A stretch of DNA of 64,000 bases, from the NCBI GenBank assembly GCA_903919715.1, contig CAIXJC010000024.1:62001-126000 (forward strand), read 5' to 3'. The position numbers and the translations under genes were made by a program. Positions 25,619-34,958 of the stretch are shown here, one piece after another (the first letter of the stretch is position 1; each line of letters opens with the position of its first letter). The stretch is from an uncultured bacterium. Lineage in GTDB: Bacteria > Planctomycetota > Phycisphaerae > Phycisphaerales > SM1A02. Below the pieces are notes generated by a model, which did no database searches, was not told the origin of the DNA, and saw nothing but the letters and a program-made list of their open reading frames with translations.

Positions 25619-26149
25619 ATGAAGATCGCAGTATCGTTGATCGCAGCGGTCTCGATCACCGCCGTTGGAATTCTTGCGGTCTTTTATGCTTCCAATCCCA
25701 TCGATCCGCTCGCACCGACTGCGCCAGACTCACTAAACAATTCGCCCGAATATTCCTTCACGTCGCTCGATGGACGTGTTTGGAACCCTGCGACGGTGAA
25801 GGGAAAGATTGTATTTATCGATTTCTGGGCGACCTGGTGCGGTCCATGCCGCGCGACTCTTCCAGCTTTGGAGCAACTCTCCCGCGCATTTCCAAAAGAT
25901 CTTGTCGTCCTCGGCGTTTCGAACGAATCGAAAGCGACTGTCACCAAGTTTCTCAGCGGGCAAGCGATTACATATCCGATGGTTGCGCCTGCGCCGCCAG
26001 TCGGGAAGCCGTTTTCTATGGTGCGTGCGATTCCGACGATCTTCATCATTCGCCGCGATGGTTCGCTGATGCGGATGATGGTTGGTTCACACGACTACGA
26101 ACAGTTGCTGGAAGCGTTTCACATGGCGGACAGCGTGGAAGTACGCTGA
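25619..26149 (+). CDS. TlpA-like membrane-anchored thioredoxin
   Basis: The 176-residue protein has an uncleaved or cleaved N-terminal hydrophobic segment (MKIAVSLIAAVSITAVGILA, 1-20) and a TlpA/ResA-type domain with VFIDFWATWCGPCRATLPALE, active site WCGPC at 73-77, and the cis-Pro segment AIPTIFII. It should act as a thiol-disulphide reductase outside the cytoplasm, for example in cytochrome c maturation. An ATG at 25595 in the same frame is an alternative start adding eight residues. The next gene starts 4 bases after its stop. Confidence 0.9.
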   Translation: MKIAVSLIAAVSITAVGILAVFYASNPIDPLAPTAPDSLNNSPEYSFTSLDGRVWNPATVKGKIVFIDFWATWCGPCRATLPALEQLSRAFPKDLVVLGVSNESKATVTKFLSGQAITYPMVAPAPPVGKPFSMVRAIPTIFIIRRDGSLMRMMVGSHDYEQLLEAFHMADSVEVR

Positions 26150-26153
26150 AACA

Positions 26154-27968
26154 ATGAGAACGACGATCCTCTATTGCGTCTTGTTTCTGTCATTGATTGT
26201 TTCGGGACGAGTGCACGCTCAGTCTCCCGCGCCCACCGCTGCGCAAGCCGACCACGACCGTCGCATGGGGTGGTTTCGCGAAGCGCGCTTCGGCATGTTT
26301 ATTCACTGGGGCCTGTACGCGATTCCTGCTGGTCAGTGGGAGGGGAAAGCAGTTCCAAGTGCGGGCGAATGGATTCTTAACTCCGGGAAAATTCAGCCAG
26401 CGCAGTACATGAAGTTGCAGTCGCAGTTCAATCCAATCGACTTCAATGCAGATGAGTGGGTTCGTATCGCAAAGCTTGCCGGTCAGAAGTACATCGTGAT
26501 CACCAGCAAGCATCACGATGGATTCGCACTTTGGGATTCGAAGAAGTCATCGTTCGATGTGATGGGAACGCCATTCAAGCGTGATGTATTGCTCGAACTC
26601 GCACGTGCCTGCGAACGAGGCGGCATTCAACTGTGCTTCTATCACTCGATCATGGATTGGACGCACGACGATTATGTGCCGCACCGAGCATGGGATCCTC
26701 GCAAGAACGAGGATGCGGACTTCGATCGATACGTCGGGTACATGAAGGATCAACTGAGGGAACTGATCTCTGGCAAATACGGGAAGATTGGAATTCTGTG
26801 GTTTGACGGAGAATGGGAAGAATCGTGGACGCATGAGCGTGGAGTTGATTTGGCACAATTTGTTCACTCGATCGATCCAGACATCATCATGAACAATCGC
26901 GTTGATAAGGGGCGATCTGGAATGGCGGGAATGAATGGCGAAGGCAATTGGGCCGGCGATTACGGCACGCCCGAACAAGAAGTCCCAGCGACTGGTGTTC
27001 CTGGAACAGACTGGGAAACATGCATGACGATGAACGACACGTGGGGATTCAAGAGTGATGATCAGAATTGGAAAAGCGCCGAACAGATGATTCGCATGCT
27101 GTGCGATATTGCCAGCAAGGGCGGCAACCTGCTTCTCAATGTTGGACCTCAAGCGAATGGTCAGATTCCGCAAGAGTCAATCGATCGACTGATGCGAATC
27201 GGTCGCTGGATGGAGACGAATGGTGATGCAATTTATGGAACACACGCGAGTCCGTTCGTGCGGCTTCCGTGGGGACGTTGCACGCAGAAGTCGCTACCGA
27301 ACGGACAAACACGACTTTATTTTCACGTCTTTGATTGGCCAAAGTCTGTTGATGGCAACACGAATGCATTGATCATTCCAGGATTGAGCAGTGAAATCCT
27401 CTCCGCGCGCTTGTTGGGCGCAACGGGATTTGCGGCGAAGGCATCACGCGAAGGCGATGGTTGGTCGATCACTATTCCAGTGACTGCACCAGATGATGTG
27501 AGCAGTGTGATCGCAGTCGATATCGCAGGCGTACCAGTTGTGACGGCGTCGGCGGTGCGTGCGGATGGAAGCGGTGTATTCCATCTCTCTGCAAAGGATG
27601 CCGAGTTGCGTGGTCACTTGTTGTACGAGCCCAAGTGCGACAATCTTGGGTCGTGGACTGATATCGACGGCACGGCGCGTTGGCTCGTGCGATTGTCGGC
27701 AGCAGGTCAGTATCGAGTGATCGCCGATATCGCCGCTGATCCAAAGGAAGGTGGCGGGCGCTTTCGCGTTTCGGTTGGAGATGCGGGAGTTGCCGCAGTC
27801 GAATCAACTGTTGCGGTTGGTGCCAATTGGTGCGACTTCAAAGCGGTTGACATGGGGATCATTGAGTGCGGAATGGGCGATGTAGAAATTGTGGTTAAGC
27901 CATTGGCATTTACAGGAATCGCAGCGATGAACTTGCGTTCAATCACCCTTCAGCCGATTGCGAAGTAG
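26154..27968 (+). CDS. Secreted alpha-L-fucosidase (GH29)
   Basis: GH29 enzymes release alpha-linked L-fucose by a retaining mechanism. The 604-residue protein has a signal peptide (1-22, ending RVHA), the family start REARFGMFIHWGLYAIP (42-58), ITSKHHDGFALWDS (116-129), the nucleophile Asp218 in ILWFDGEW, and KGGNLLLNVGPQANG. After about residue 400 follows a beta-rich C-terminal region with no motif I can name. ATG 26154 lies 4 bases after the thioredoxin gene. It converges with a second GH29 gene, only 9 bases between stops. Confidence 0.93.
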   Translation: MRTTILYCVLFLSLIVSGRVHAQSPAPTAAQADHDRRMGWFREARFGMFIHWGLYAIPAGQWEGKAVPSAGEWILNSGKIQPAQYMKLQSQFNPIDFNADEWVRIAKLAGQKYIVITSKHHDGFALWDSKKSSFDVMGTPFKRDVLLELARACERGGIQLCFYHSIMDWTHDDYVPHRAWDPRKNEDADFDRYVGYMKDQLRELISGKYGKIGILWFDGEWEESWTHERGVDLAQFVHSIDPDIIMNNRVDKGRSGMAGMNGEGNWAGDYGTPEQEVPATGVPGTDWETCMTMNDTWGFKSDDQNWKSAEQMIRMLCDIASKGGNLLLNVGPQANGQIPQESIDRLMRIGRWMETNGDAIYGTHASPFVRLPWGRCTQKSLPNGQTRLYFHVFDWPKSVDGNTNALIIPGLSSEILSARLLGATGFAAKASREGDGWSITIPVTAPDDVSSVIAVDIAGVPVVTASAVRADGSGVFHLSAKDAELRGHLLYEPKCDNLGSWTDIDGTARWLVRLSAAGQYRVIADIAADPKEGGGRFRVSVGDAGVAAVESTVAVGANWCDFKAVDMGIIECGMGDVEIVVKPLAFTGIAAMNLRSITLQPIAK

Positions 27969-27977
27969 TCCACGAAC

Positions 27978-30077
27978 TTACTCTGACTTGAGATTCAAAC
28001 GGCGATGAAGTGATTGCTCTGGAATCTGCGCAAATTTCGTTATTGATGGGGGCCGCCAACGAAGCGTAAGAGATTCGCTCCCGACCGATTCAAACATACG
28101 AACATCAATCTCATGGCAACCGGCGGCAAGTGCGACATCACCGATCTTTGGTGTTGCGCCATGCAGTCCACCATGATCGATTACTCGTATTCCGTCGATC
28201 CATAATTCACTTCCATCGTCGCTCGCGATTTCAAATCGGTACACGCCGCTCGATGGCGCATCGATCATTCCGCGAAGTTGCACAGCAAATCGGTCGGCGG
28301 GTACTCCCCTTGGAATCGTGACACTCTCGACTGTGTTTGATTGTTTTGAGGAATCAAATGTAGTGCTTGCTGGAACGGTTTCAAACTCACCCACGATTAC
28401 CCGCGCATCAAGCCCCACACGGTCGCCGCATGTTTGCGCTGGCGATAATTCGCTTCGTGAAAAGTTGATGGTCGTCTCGCCGTTGCTCATGTTGTTCTGC
28501 CAACTCGTTCGTGCGCGCACAGTCGCAGTGTGGTCAATCGCGATGGCATATTCACCTTGAGCATTTGGGGTTATTGCAGGCGTGTGAGCGGTAGGTTGCG
28601 AACCGTCCGTCGTGACATGAATCGTTGCTCCGAGTGGTGGCGGAAAGAAACGCACGATCATCGACCCGACGAAGAGGCGTTCATCGCCCACGATCGTTGG
28701 CGCGGCCAGGATCTTTGGCTGCGACGCGAAATCAAATGCGATGACTGGATGCGGCGAACTCTTCGCGATCATCTCGATCGCAGCTGGCGAAAGATCAACG
28801 ATCAAGTCAGGTCCCTTGCGGCGGAAGGTTGGTGATTCGAACTCACCACCAAGCACGCGCACGCGTGTCGGATCATCGATGACGCCATCGAGGCGAAGAA
28901 CTCCAGACTTCGGCGCAGAAAAAAGATGCGCATTGATCGCCGCACTTCCATCTGACGTGAGAGCCAACGTCCACCGTCCCCATTCTGGGACAGAAAGGAG
29001 CGCACGTCCATTTCCATAGATTGCGCTTGAATGCGTGTGCATCCACTGGCCGATTGATGCGAGTACCGCGAGGGATTCGGGATCGATACGCCCGCGTCCG
29101 TCTGGTCCGATGTTCAGAAGATAATTACCACCTTTAGAAACAATGTCGGCAAGATTTTGTAAGACGACTGCGGCAGATTTGAAGTCGTGATCATCACGCG
29201 CATATCCCCACGATCCATTGAGAGTCATGCATGTCTCCCAAGGTCGATCAAGGCCAGCGTCTGGAATCTTGTTTTCAGGGGTGGCATAATCACCAGATTG
29301 CGCCCATCGATCGTTGACCAAAATTCCTGGTTGCAATGCACGCGCCATCGCCACAATCTCGTCACTCGTATGTTCACGAGCCCCGTGTTCCCAATCGCCA
29401 TCGCCCCAGAGCACGGCAATTTTTCCATACCGTCCATCAAGGAGTTCTTTCACTTGTGCACGCATGAATTGCGCATATCGAGCATAATCCGCACCAGCTG
29501 TTGGCCGTGTATCCCACTCGCGGCGCGGAAGATAATCAGGATTTGACCAATCCAAGAGTGAATAATAAAAGCCGAGTTTCAATCCATGGCGTTGGCATGC
29601 ATCGGCGAGTTCGCGTATGGGATCACGTCCACGCCCTCCATCTGTTTTTGGTTTACCAAATTTCGTCGCTGCGATGTCTTGATCGGTGACCGCACTTGGC
29701 CAAAGCGAAAATCCTTCGTGGTGCTTTGTTGTGATCACGATGTATTTCATTCCCGCATCCTTTGCGGTACGAACCCATACATCAGCATCAAAGTCAACCG
29801 GGTCGAATCGAGGAGTCAGTTCTGCGTGATATTCAGCAGGCGGAATCTTCTTTCGGTTGAGCATCCACTCGCTCCAGCCTGGAAGAAAGTGACCATTCCA
29901 GACACTTCCTGCCTCGCTATAGAGACCCCAGTGCACGAACATTCCAAATCGTGCCTCACGCCACCACGCGAAATCCGGAGGTGCAATTTCATCACTCGCA
30001 CCTCGCACGATTGATCCGCCGAAACAAAGTGTCAGAGCAATCGCGAGGAGACGGGCAGGCTTTTTTCCAATCAGCAT
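27978..30077 (-). CDS. Secreted alpha-L-fucosidase (GH29) with C-terminal PA14 domain
   Basis: The 699-residue protein has a signal peptide (1-26), GH29 motifs REARFGMFVHWGLYSE (40-55), ITTKHHEGFSLWPS (116-129), nucleophile Asp226 in VLWGDGDW, and KGGNYLLNIGPDGRG. C-terminal to the catalytic part are a chitobiase-C-like Ig-type segment (IHVTTDGSQPTAHTPA) and a PA14 domain (GVYRFEIASDDGSELWIDG), both common carbohydrate-interaction modules. The start at ATG 30077 gives a clean signal peptide; the frame continues upstream without similarity. It differs from the neighbouring fucosidase too much for a recent tandem copy. Confidence 0.93.
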   Translation of the reverse strand: MLIGKKPARLLAIALTLCFGGSIVRGASDEIAPPDFAWWREARFGMFVHWGLYSEAGSVWNGHFLPGWSEWMLNRKKIPPAEYHAELTPRFDPVDFDADVWVRTAKDAGMKYIVITTKHHEGFSLWPSAVTDQDIAATKFGKPKTDGGRGRDPIRELADACQRHGLKLGFYYSLLDWSNPDYLPRREWDTRPTAGADYARYAQFMRAQVKELLDGRYGKIAVLWGDGDWEHGAREHTSDEIVAMARALQPGILVNDRWAQSGDYATPENKIPDAGLDRPWETCMTLNGSWGYARDDHDFKSAAVVLQNLADIVSKGGNYLLNIGPDGRGRIDPESLAVLASIGQWMHTHSSAIYGNGRALLSVPEWGRWTLALTSDGSAAINAHLFSAPKSGVLRLDGVIDDPTRVRVLGGEFESPTFRRKGPDLIVDLSPAAIEMIAKSSPHPVIAFDFASQPKILAAPTIVGDERLFVGSMIVRFFPPPLGATIHVTTDGSQPTAHTPAITPNAQGEYAIAIDHTATVRARTSWQNNMSNGETTINFSRSELSPAQTCGDRVGLDARVIVGEFETVPASTTFDSSKQSNTVESVTIPRGVPADRFAVQLRGMIDAPSSGVYRFEIASDDGSELWIDGIRVIDHGGLHGATPKIGDVALAAGCHEIDVRMFESVGSESLTLRWRPPSITKFAQIPEQSLHRRLNLKSE

Positions 30078-30110
30078 GCGAACACGGTACGAAACCGCTA
30101 GGCTTCTTGC

Positions 30111-30983
30111 ATGCCATCGATGATTCTTAACGGTCAACAAATTGAATTGACGATTCAAACGCAAGAAACTCTTGGAAATGTGGCACAGATGCTCTTGCCG
30201 CTGATCGCCACACGAGAACCGCTCGCGCCATCTCTAGGGGGGATCATCGGGCAAGGGCTCACGACGGGTCTTGCTCCCACCGATTCGCCCATTCAAGGTT
30301 GCCTCTGGCTGTTACATGAGATGGGGGTGCGAGCATTGACGATCCCTGCCGGCGGAACTGGCGGCTCAATCGATAAAGTCATTACTGATGACGAACGGGC
30401 GCGTGATATTTCCGATCCATACTCGCCCGGGAACATGGCGACCGGTCGTGCATTAGCGATGGCGCTTGCGAATGTTGCCAGCCGTGTCTTCGTGCTCAAT
30501 GGCGAACGACGTGATGTCAAACTGCTCACGAAAGAAAAGATGACGCCAGCGATTCAGGCGGTCGTGGACATGCGGCGCTTGAATGAACCAATTCACATCA
30601 CGACGACACGCGCACTCGCATCGCTCGTTATGAGTGGCGTGGCAAAGGATGATGAGCGAATGGACGCCATCATTTCGCTCAATTCAGACCTTGGCATTAC
30701 TGGAATCAGCGTCGATCTTGCAACCACCACGATTACATTCGACGGTTTCTTTTCCGAAGCGAATGCGGCGGCTTCGGCATATCTCCAAGGTGGTGGGGCG
30801 AATGGAGTTGTCGCAACGCGTCAACGCATTCGAAAACTCAATGCGCAAATGCAAGGTGCGGCAGGTAATTCAGCGGGTCAAGAACGCACGGCTGGGCGCC
30901 GAGATGGATCGCCAATCTCGAAAGTCGGCGATGGTCTGCGTCCAACTATCAAGAACCTCGTGAAGCCTCGTCGTCGACGATAA
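30111..30983 (+). CDS. Hypothetical protein with basic C-terminal tail
   Basis: I do not recognise this 290-residue protein. It has no signal peptide or membrane segment. The N-terminal two thirds look globular and rich in Ala, Leu, Thr and Gly, with GGIIGQGLTTGLAPTDSP (43-60) and IPAGGTGGSIDKVITDDERA as notable glycine-rich stretches. The last 40 residues are basic and low in complexity, ending KNLVKPRRRR, which suggests nucleic-acid or membrane-surface contact. It begins 33 bases from the divergent fucosidase start and codon use matches its neighbours. Confidence 0.6.
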   Translation: MPSMILNGQQIELTIQTQETLGNVAQMLLPLIATREPLAPSLGGIIGQGLTTGLAPTDSPIQGCLWLLHEMGVRALTIPAGGTGGSIDKVITDDERARDISDPYSPGNMATGRALAMALANVASRVFVLNGERRDVKLLTKEKMTPAIQAVVDMRRLNEPIHITTTRALASLVMSGVAKDDERMDAIISLNSDLGITGISVDLATTTITFDGFFSEANAAASAYLQGGGANGVVATRQRIRKLNAQMQGAAGNSAGQERTAGRRDGSPISKVGDGLRPTIKNLVKPRRRR

Positions 30984-31086
30984 AGAACGCTGGAGATGCA
31001 AAGAGTGCGTCTCAAACGGCCCATTTTCCTAAATTCACAGAACCAAGTTCGATTTTGTCAGTTTCGGTGATAAGTTGCAGTGAACG
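30984..31086. other. Short intergenic region before the FG-GAP gene
   Basis: I see no gene and no clear hairpin here. TTGTCA near 31056 resembles a -35 box but no matching -10 element at the right distance is convincing. Confidence 0.3.
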
Positions 31087-32784
31087 ATGACCCCTCGGAC
31101 CCATGCATTGATATTTTCACTGCCGCTTGGAATCGCTCTTGCTGCGCAAGGACAGATTCAGTTTGTCGATCAAACAGCGACGCGTTTTCCAGTTCAAGCG
31201 GAGTACACCAACCAGATCGCGGTCGCTGACATCGATGGCGATGGCGATCTTGATATCTGCTTTGCCAATGGGCAGGGGTACAGCTCGCTGGGAACTCTCT
31301 TGAAGCCGCGCATCTATATCAATGATGGCACCGGTATTTTTAGCGATCAAACAGATGTGCGAGTCGCGGGCATCACTGGATGTTTTCGAAGCGCCGAATT
31401 CGGCGACATTGATGGTGATGGCGATGTCGATCTCCTGCTTGGTCAGGATTACAGCCGTCAGATCCTCTTGTTAAGCAACAACGGGGCTGGTGTCTTTACA
31501 AACGAATCTGCGGGTCGAATTCCAACGCTTAATACATCGACATCGCGTGCGACATTTGGAGACATCGATGGCGACGGCGATCTTGATATTGCGCTTTGCA
31601 ATTCAGGAACATCGCGCTTCGGAACGACGGGCCAGCCTCGGCTCTATCTCAATGACGGAACAGGGCGATTCGCCGATGTGACCGCAGCGCGGCTTCCAAC
31701 TGGAAACATTTCAGAACAATTGGACGTTCTCTTTTTCGATGCTGACGGAGACTTCGACCTTGATCTCTTTGTTGGAACGCGCGCATCGGCTCCAAGTCAA
31801 AGTCGACTTTGGCTGAATAATGGCGCAGGGGTTTTCACAAACACAGGGAACTTTCTCAGTGACGCAACGGCGTATGCCTACGACGCGGGTGATATCGATG
31901 GTGACGGCGACCTTGACTTGATTGGAACGAACGCTGGACCATCGAGCCAGGAACTTCTCGCACGCAATGCGAATGGACTCGGAACATCGTGGACGAATGT
32001 TTCTTCGTCGATTTCCCCTAATCCATCATCCGATGACAATGACACAAAGTTCTTCGACATGGATAACGACGGCGATCTTGATCTGGTCGTTGCAACGCTC
32101 GGCGCAACGAAGCGCATTTATCGCAACAATGGAACTGGATCATTCACGCAAGCAACCAACATCATCACCGCATCGACCGACGCATCGCTTGATGTGAAGG
32201 TTGCCGACTTTGATGGCGATGGTCGTTATGACATCGTGACGGGTCAGGGCGAAAGTGGCGCCTTCCAGAATCGCATCTATATGAACAACGGTCCCGTCGA
32301 TACGTTGCCGCCGGTCACGGTCCGTACGGAGCAAGTGATCGCAGGAACAGTTGCAGGCGCGGCGCATCCTGTGCGCGTCGAGCTCCGCGATGCATACACG
32401 AGCCATATGGGCTTTCATGCTCGAAGTGTGACACTTCGATTTGGAGTCGGCGGTGTTCTTTCGCAGTCGACCGCGATGAAGCTGACGGGCAATTGTCTCT
32501 GGCGTGGTGTCATGCCAGCTCAAACGGCTGGTGCTCTTGTGAGCTATTCAGTGAGGTCAGTTGATGCCTTTGGAAATTCGGGAGATGGTCCAGTTCTGAC
32601 ATTTACCGAATTTGGAACGCCGCCGATTCCGGCAGATCTCAATGGCGACGGGCATGTTGATGGCGTTGATCTTTCCATAGTCTTGGCGGCATTTGGCTCC
32701 TCGACCTCGGGCGGCGACACAAATGGTGACGGTTTCGTGGATGGCCTCGATCTCGCCACCGTGCTCGCAGCGTTTGGACTGTAA
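31087..32784 (+). CDS. Secreted FG-GAP/VCBS repeat protein with dockerin-like C-terminus
   Basis: The 565-residue protein has a signal peptide (about 1-22) and then at least six FG-GAP/VCBS repeats marked by calcium-binding D-I-D-G-D-G-D-L-D motifs (first at about 49-57), which fold as a beta-propeller like integrin alpha N-domains. The C-terminus carries two dockerin-like calcium loops, DLNGDGHVDGVDLSIVLAAFG and DTNGDGFVDGLDLATVLAAF. Such C-termini are common in Phycisphaerae secreted proteins and probably act as a sorting or anchoring tag rather than in a cellulosome. The next gene starts 10 bases later. Confidence 0.88.
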   Translation: MTPRTHALIFSLPLGIALAAQGQIQFVDQTATRFPVQAEYTNQIAVADIDGDGDLDICFANGQGYSSLGTLLKPRIYINDGTGIFSDQTDVRVAGITGCFRSAEFGDIDGDGDVDLLLGQDYSRQILLLSNNGAGVFTNESAGRIPTLNTSTSRATFGDIDGDGDLDIALCNSGTSRFGTTGQPRLYLNDGTGRFADVTAARLPTGNISEQLDVLFFDADGDFDLDLFVGTRASAPSQSRLWLNNGAGVFTNTGNFLSDATAYAYDAGDIDGDGDLDLIGTNAGPSSQELLARNANGLGTSWTNVSSSISPNPSSDDNDTKFFDMDNDGDLDLVVATLGATKRIYRNNGTGSFTQATNIITASTDASLDVKVADFDGDGRYDIVTGQGESGAFQNRIYMNNGPVDTLPPVTVRTEQVIAGTVAGAAHPVRVELRDAYTSHMGFHARSVTLRFGVGGVLSQSTAMKLTGNCLWRGVMPAQTAGALVSYSVRSVDAFGNSGDGPVLTFTEFGTPPIPADLNGDGHVDGVDLSIVLAAFGSSTSGGDTNGDGFVDGLDLATVLAAFGL

Positions 32785-32794
32785 GTTACGGGGC

Positions 32795-33646
32795 ATGTCA
32801 ATCCATTTCATTTCAGGCGTCTCCACCTTGGTCGCAGTTTTGACTTTGGGAGCGTGCAACTCTCCTCCCACTCAACCAGGTCCCGTTGCTGGGCAAAGTG
32901 TTTCCACGATCGGCCGTTGGTCTGGCAGTTACACCGCGCAAGATCAAACGAGTGGCGGACAGGCACGACTCTCCATTGGGGCGACTGGCAGCGTTGATGG
33001 ATCAGTCGTCGATTCTGTTTGGCAGCGTGCACATGGAGTTGGTCGTACTGGAATCATTTCTGGTTCTGTCACGGCGGGCGTGGCGCAAGTCACTATCGCG
33101 TGGAGCACAGGTCAGTCAGAAAAATTTGAAGGGATGGCAAGTGCGCCGTCGTTTGGATCGATGGGAATTGATCTTCGTCAATATGGTCCCGATGGAAATT
33201 TTGCGAAGGGTGGAAATCTCGCATTCGCACTCCATGAGCAAGGAGTTGCAGCGGGCCCACCATACGGCAAGCCGAAAACGACTCAGCCGAATTTCATGAC
33301 CCAATTCGTTGGTCGTTGGACTGTAAATTTTTATACCGCTGACGGAAACGCTGGAACGGGAACGGCGACAATTGCGGCAAATGGCGATCTCACTGGCGTG
33401 CTGGTTGACGACGCATGGGCAGATAGTGCGGCGGGACAGAATGCGCGTCATGGTTCTCTCGTCGGGAAAATCGACGACTCTGGGAAGTTAGTTCTCGCAC
33501 TTTCATGGAATGGATCGACCGCACAAAACGTGCAGGGCGTCGGCTATTTCGAAGAGCCTGAAACGCTTGTATTCCAAATGGGTAAGGACATCGATGCGGT
33601 TACGCAGAACGGTCCAGCGATCACAATGACGATGGGTCGCGATTGA
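32795..33646 (+). CDS. Lipoprotein with two copies of a beta-rich domain
   Basis: The 283-residue protein has a lipoprotein signal peptide with lipobox LGAC (Cys21). The mature part contains two related domains: GRWSGSYTAQDQTSGG... (40-145) and GRWTVNFYTADGNAGTG... (173-280). Aligned features include GRW, alternating hydrophobic strands, and the pair GSVDGSVVDSVW / GDLTGVLVDDAW. I do not know the family; an outer-membrane or periplasmic lipocalin-like beta-barrel is only a guess. It follows the FG-GAP gene by 10 bases and probably shares its transcript. Confidence 0.7.
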   Translation: MSIHFISGVSTLVAVLTLGACNSPPTQPGPVAGQSVSTIGRWSGSYTAQDQTSGGQARLSIGATGSVDGSVVDSVWQRAHGVGRTGIISGSVTAGVAQVTIAWSTGQSEKFEGMASAPSFGSMGIDLRQYGPDGNFAKGGNLAFALHEQGVAAGPPYGKPKTTQPNFMTQFVGRWTVNFYTADGNAGTGTATIAANGDLTGVLVDDAWADSAAGQNARHGSLVGKIDDSGKLVLALSWNGSTAQNVQGVGYFEEPETLVFQMGKDIDAVTQNGPAITMTMGRD

Positions 33647-33656
33647 TGCGTTTGTA

Positions 33657-34958
33657 ATGTGGTTTCATTCAGAGCATAATTTTCACACACGCACGGCGCG
33701 CGATTACAGCATATTCGTGACAGTGGCCGCATTTATTGGGTACGCATTCACGCTCGCAATGAATGCCGTGGCTGCACACATATTGCCACAGGTCGAATTT
33801 GGAGAGTTCAGTTCTGCTGTTGCGATGGTCGGAATCATTTGCACGTGCGCAACGCTTGGTTTGGAAAAATATGCGCTACGACTTCTGCCCCAATACATCG
33901 TTGCGGCTGATTTGCGTGGGGTGAAGGGTTACATCTGTTTCGGAGTCGCAATATGCATACTTGTGGGAGTGGCAATCAGCATTGGTGCGTTCTCGCTCTA
34001 CACGCTCTTCAAGATCGAAACCCAAAATCTGAATGTTCTTGCGCAGATTCTTTGGTTTGTTCCAGTGATCGCAATTTTTCTCTTTGCCCTCGAGATCGCG
34101 ACGACATTCGGGGCGATCATCTGGTCGACGGCGATTTACCGCATCATTTTTCCGTTCATCACGCTTGTTGGAATGGCCGCACTTTCATGGAGAGCGGCGA
34201 CCCCATCCGTTGGCGAAGCAGTCAACGTGTACGGATTTTCATGGGTTTTCGCACTTGTATTGATGTTATGGGTGATGCATCAATCGGCGCCGAAAGGGTT
34301 GTACCTCAGTCCGTTTTCGTTTGCGATAAAAAAATGGTTGATCGAGGGCGTCGAATATCTCGGCTTCAGCCTGCTGATGACAGTTTTTTCTCAGGCCGCA
34401 ATCTTGACGATCGAGGTTGTTCGCGGCGATCGAATCAGCGTTGGACTCATTGCGGCTGCTATGCAAATCTCGACACTGGTCATTATTGTGCAGACCGCGA
34501 CCATGCGCGTATTCGGTCCGAGGCTTGCGATATTGATCGCTGCCAAGGATGCGATCGGCCAGCGACAGCTCATGCGTCGCCGTGCGTGGTTCATGTTTCT
34601 GTTTGGGATCGCTTTTTTCGCGGCGGTCGTGATGTTCGGCCGTGAGATGCTCGATTTATTTGGAGCCGAATACAAAGTCGCATATCAAGCACTCGTGGTT
34701 CTGACGATTGGTAATGTCGTCAACACCATTCTTGGATTTGCCCCTACATATCTTCAGTTTCACGAGGCGCATCGGATCACGCTCAAGATTGCCGCGCTCG
34801 GAACGATCGTGGGAATTCTAGTGATGGGTATCACGGCTGCGTACGGAACCTATCTCGATGTCGCATATGCGTATTCATTTTCCGTCATTGCGATGTATGG
34901 AGCGTTCCAAATCGCCGCAATGGTTGTGTCGAAAAGAGTTATTTCGGCGCAGTCTTGA
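33657..34958 (+). CDS. Polysaccharide flippase-like membrane protein (MOP superfamily)
   Basis: The 433-residue protein has about 12 membrane helices in the pattern of Wzx/PST-type flippases, with the typical first helices SIFVTVAAFIGYAFTLAMN and AHILPQVEFGEFSSAVAMVG and the late segment MLDLFGAEYKVAYQALVVL. It would move lipid-linked glycans across the inner membrane. It lies about 7 kb from the exopolysaccharide locus, which has its own flippase at 46.7-48.2 kb. It starts 10 bases after the lipoprotein gene and its end overlaps the convergent dehydrogenase-like gene by 20 bases. Confidence 0.85.
   Translation: MWFHSEHNFHTRTARDYSIFVTVAAFIGYAFTLAMNAVAAHILPQVEFGEFSSAVAMVGIICTCATLGLEKYALRLLPQYIVAADLRGVKGYICFGVAICILVGVAISIGAFSLYTLFKIETQNLNVLAQILWFVPVIAIFLFALEIATTFGAIIWSTAIYRIIFPFITLVGMAALSWRAATPSVGEAVNVYGFSWVFALVLMLWVMHQSAPKGLYLSPFSFAIKKWLIEGVEYLGFSLLMTVFSQAAILTIEVVRGDRISVGLIAAAMQISTLVIIVQTATMRVFGPRLAILIAAKDAIGQRQLMRRRAWFMFLFGIAFFAAVVMFGREMLDLFGAEYKVAYQALVVLTIGNVVNTILGFAPTYLQFHEAHRITLKIAALGTIVGILVMGITAAYGTYLDVAYAYSFSVIAMYGAFQIAAMVVSKRVISAQS

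Noticed and set aside
26154-30077. The two fucosidase genes as a recent inverted duplication
   Set aside because: The proteins share family motifs only and have different C-terminal domains; DNA similarity outside motifs is not apparent.
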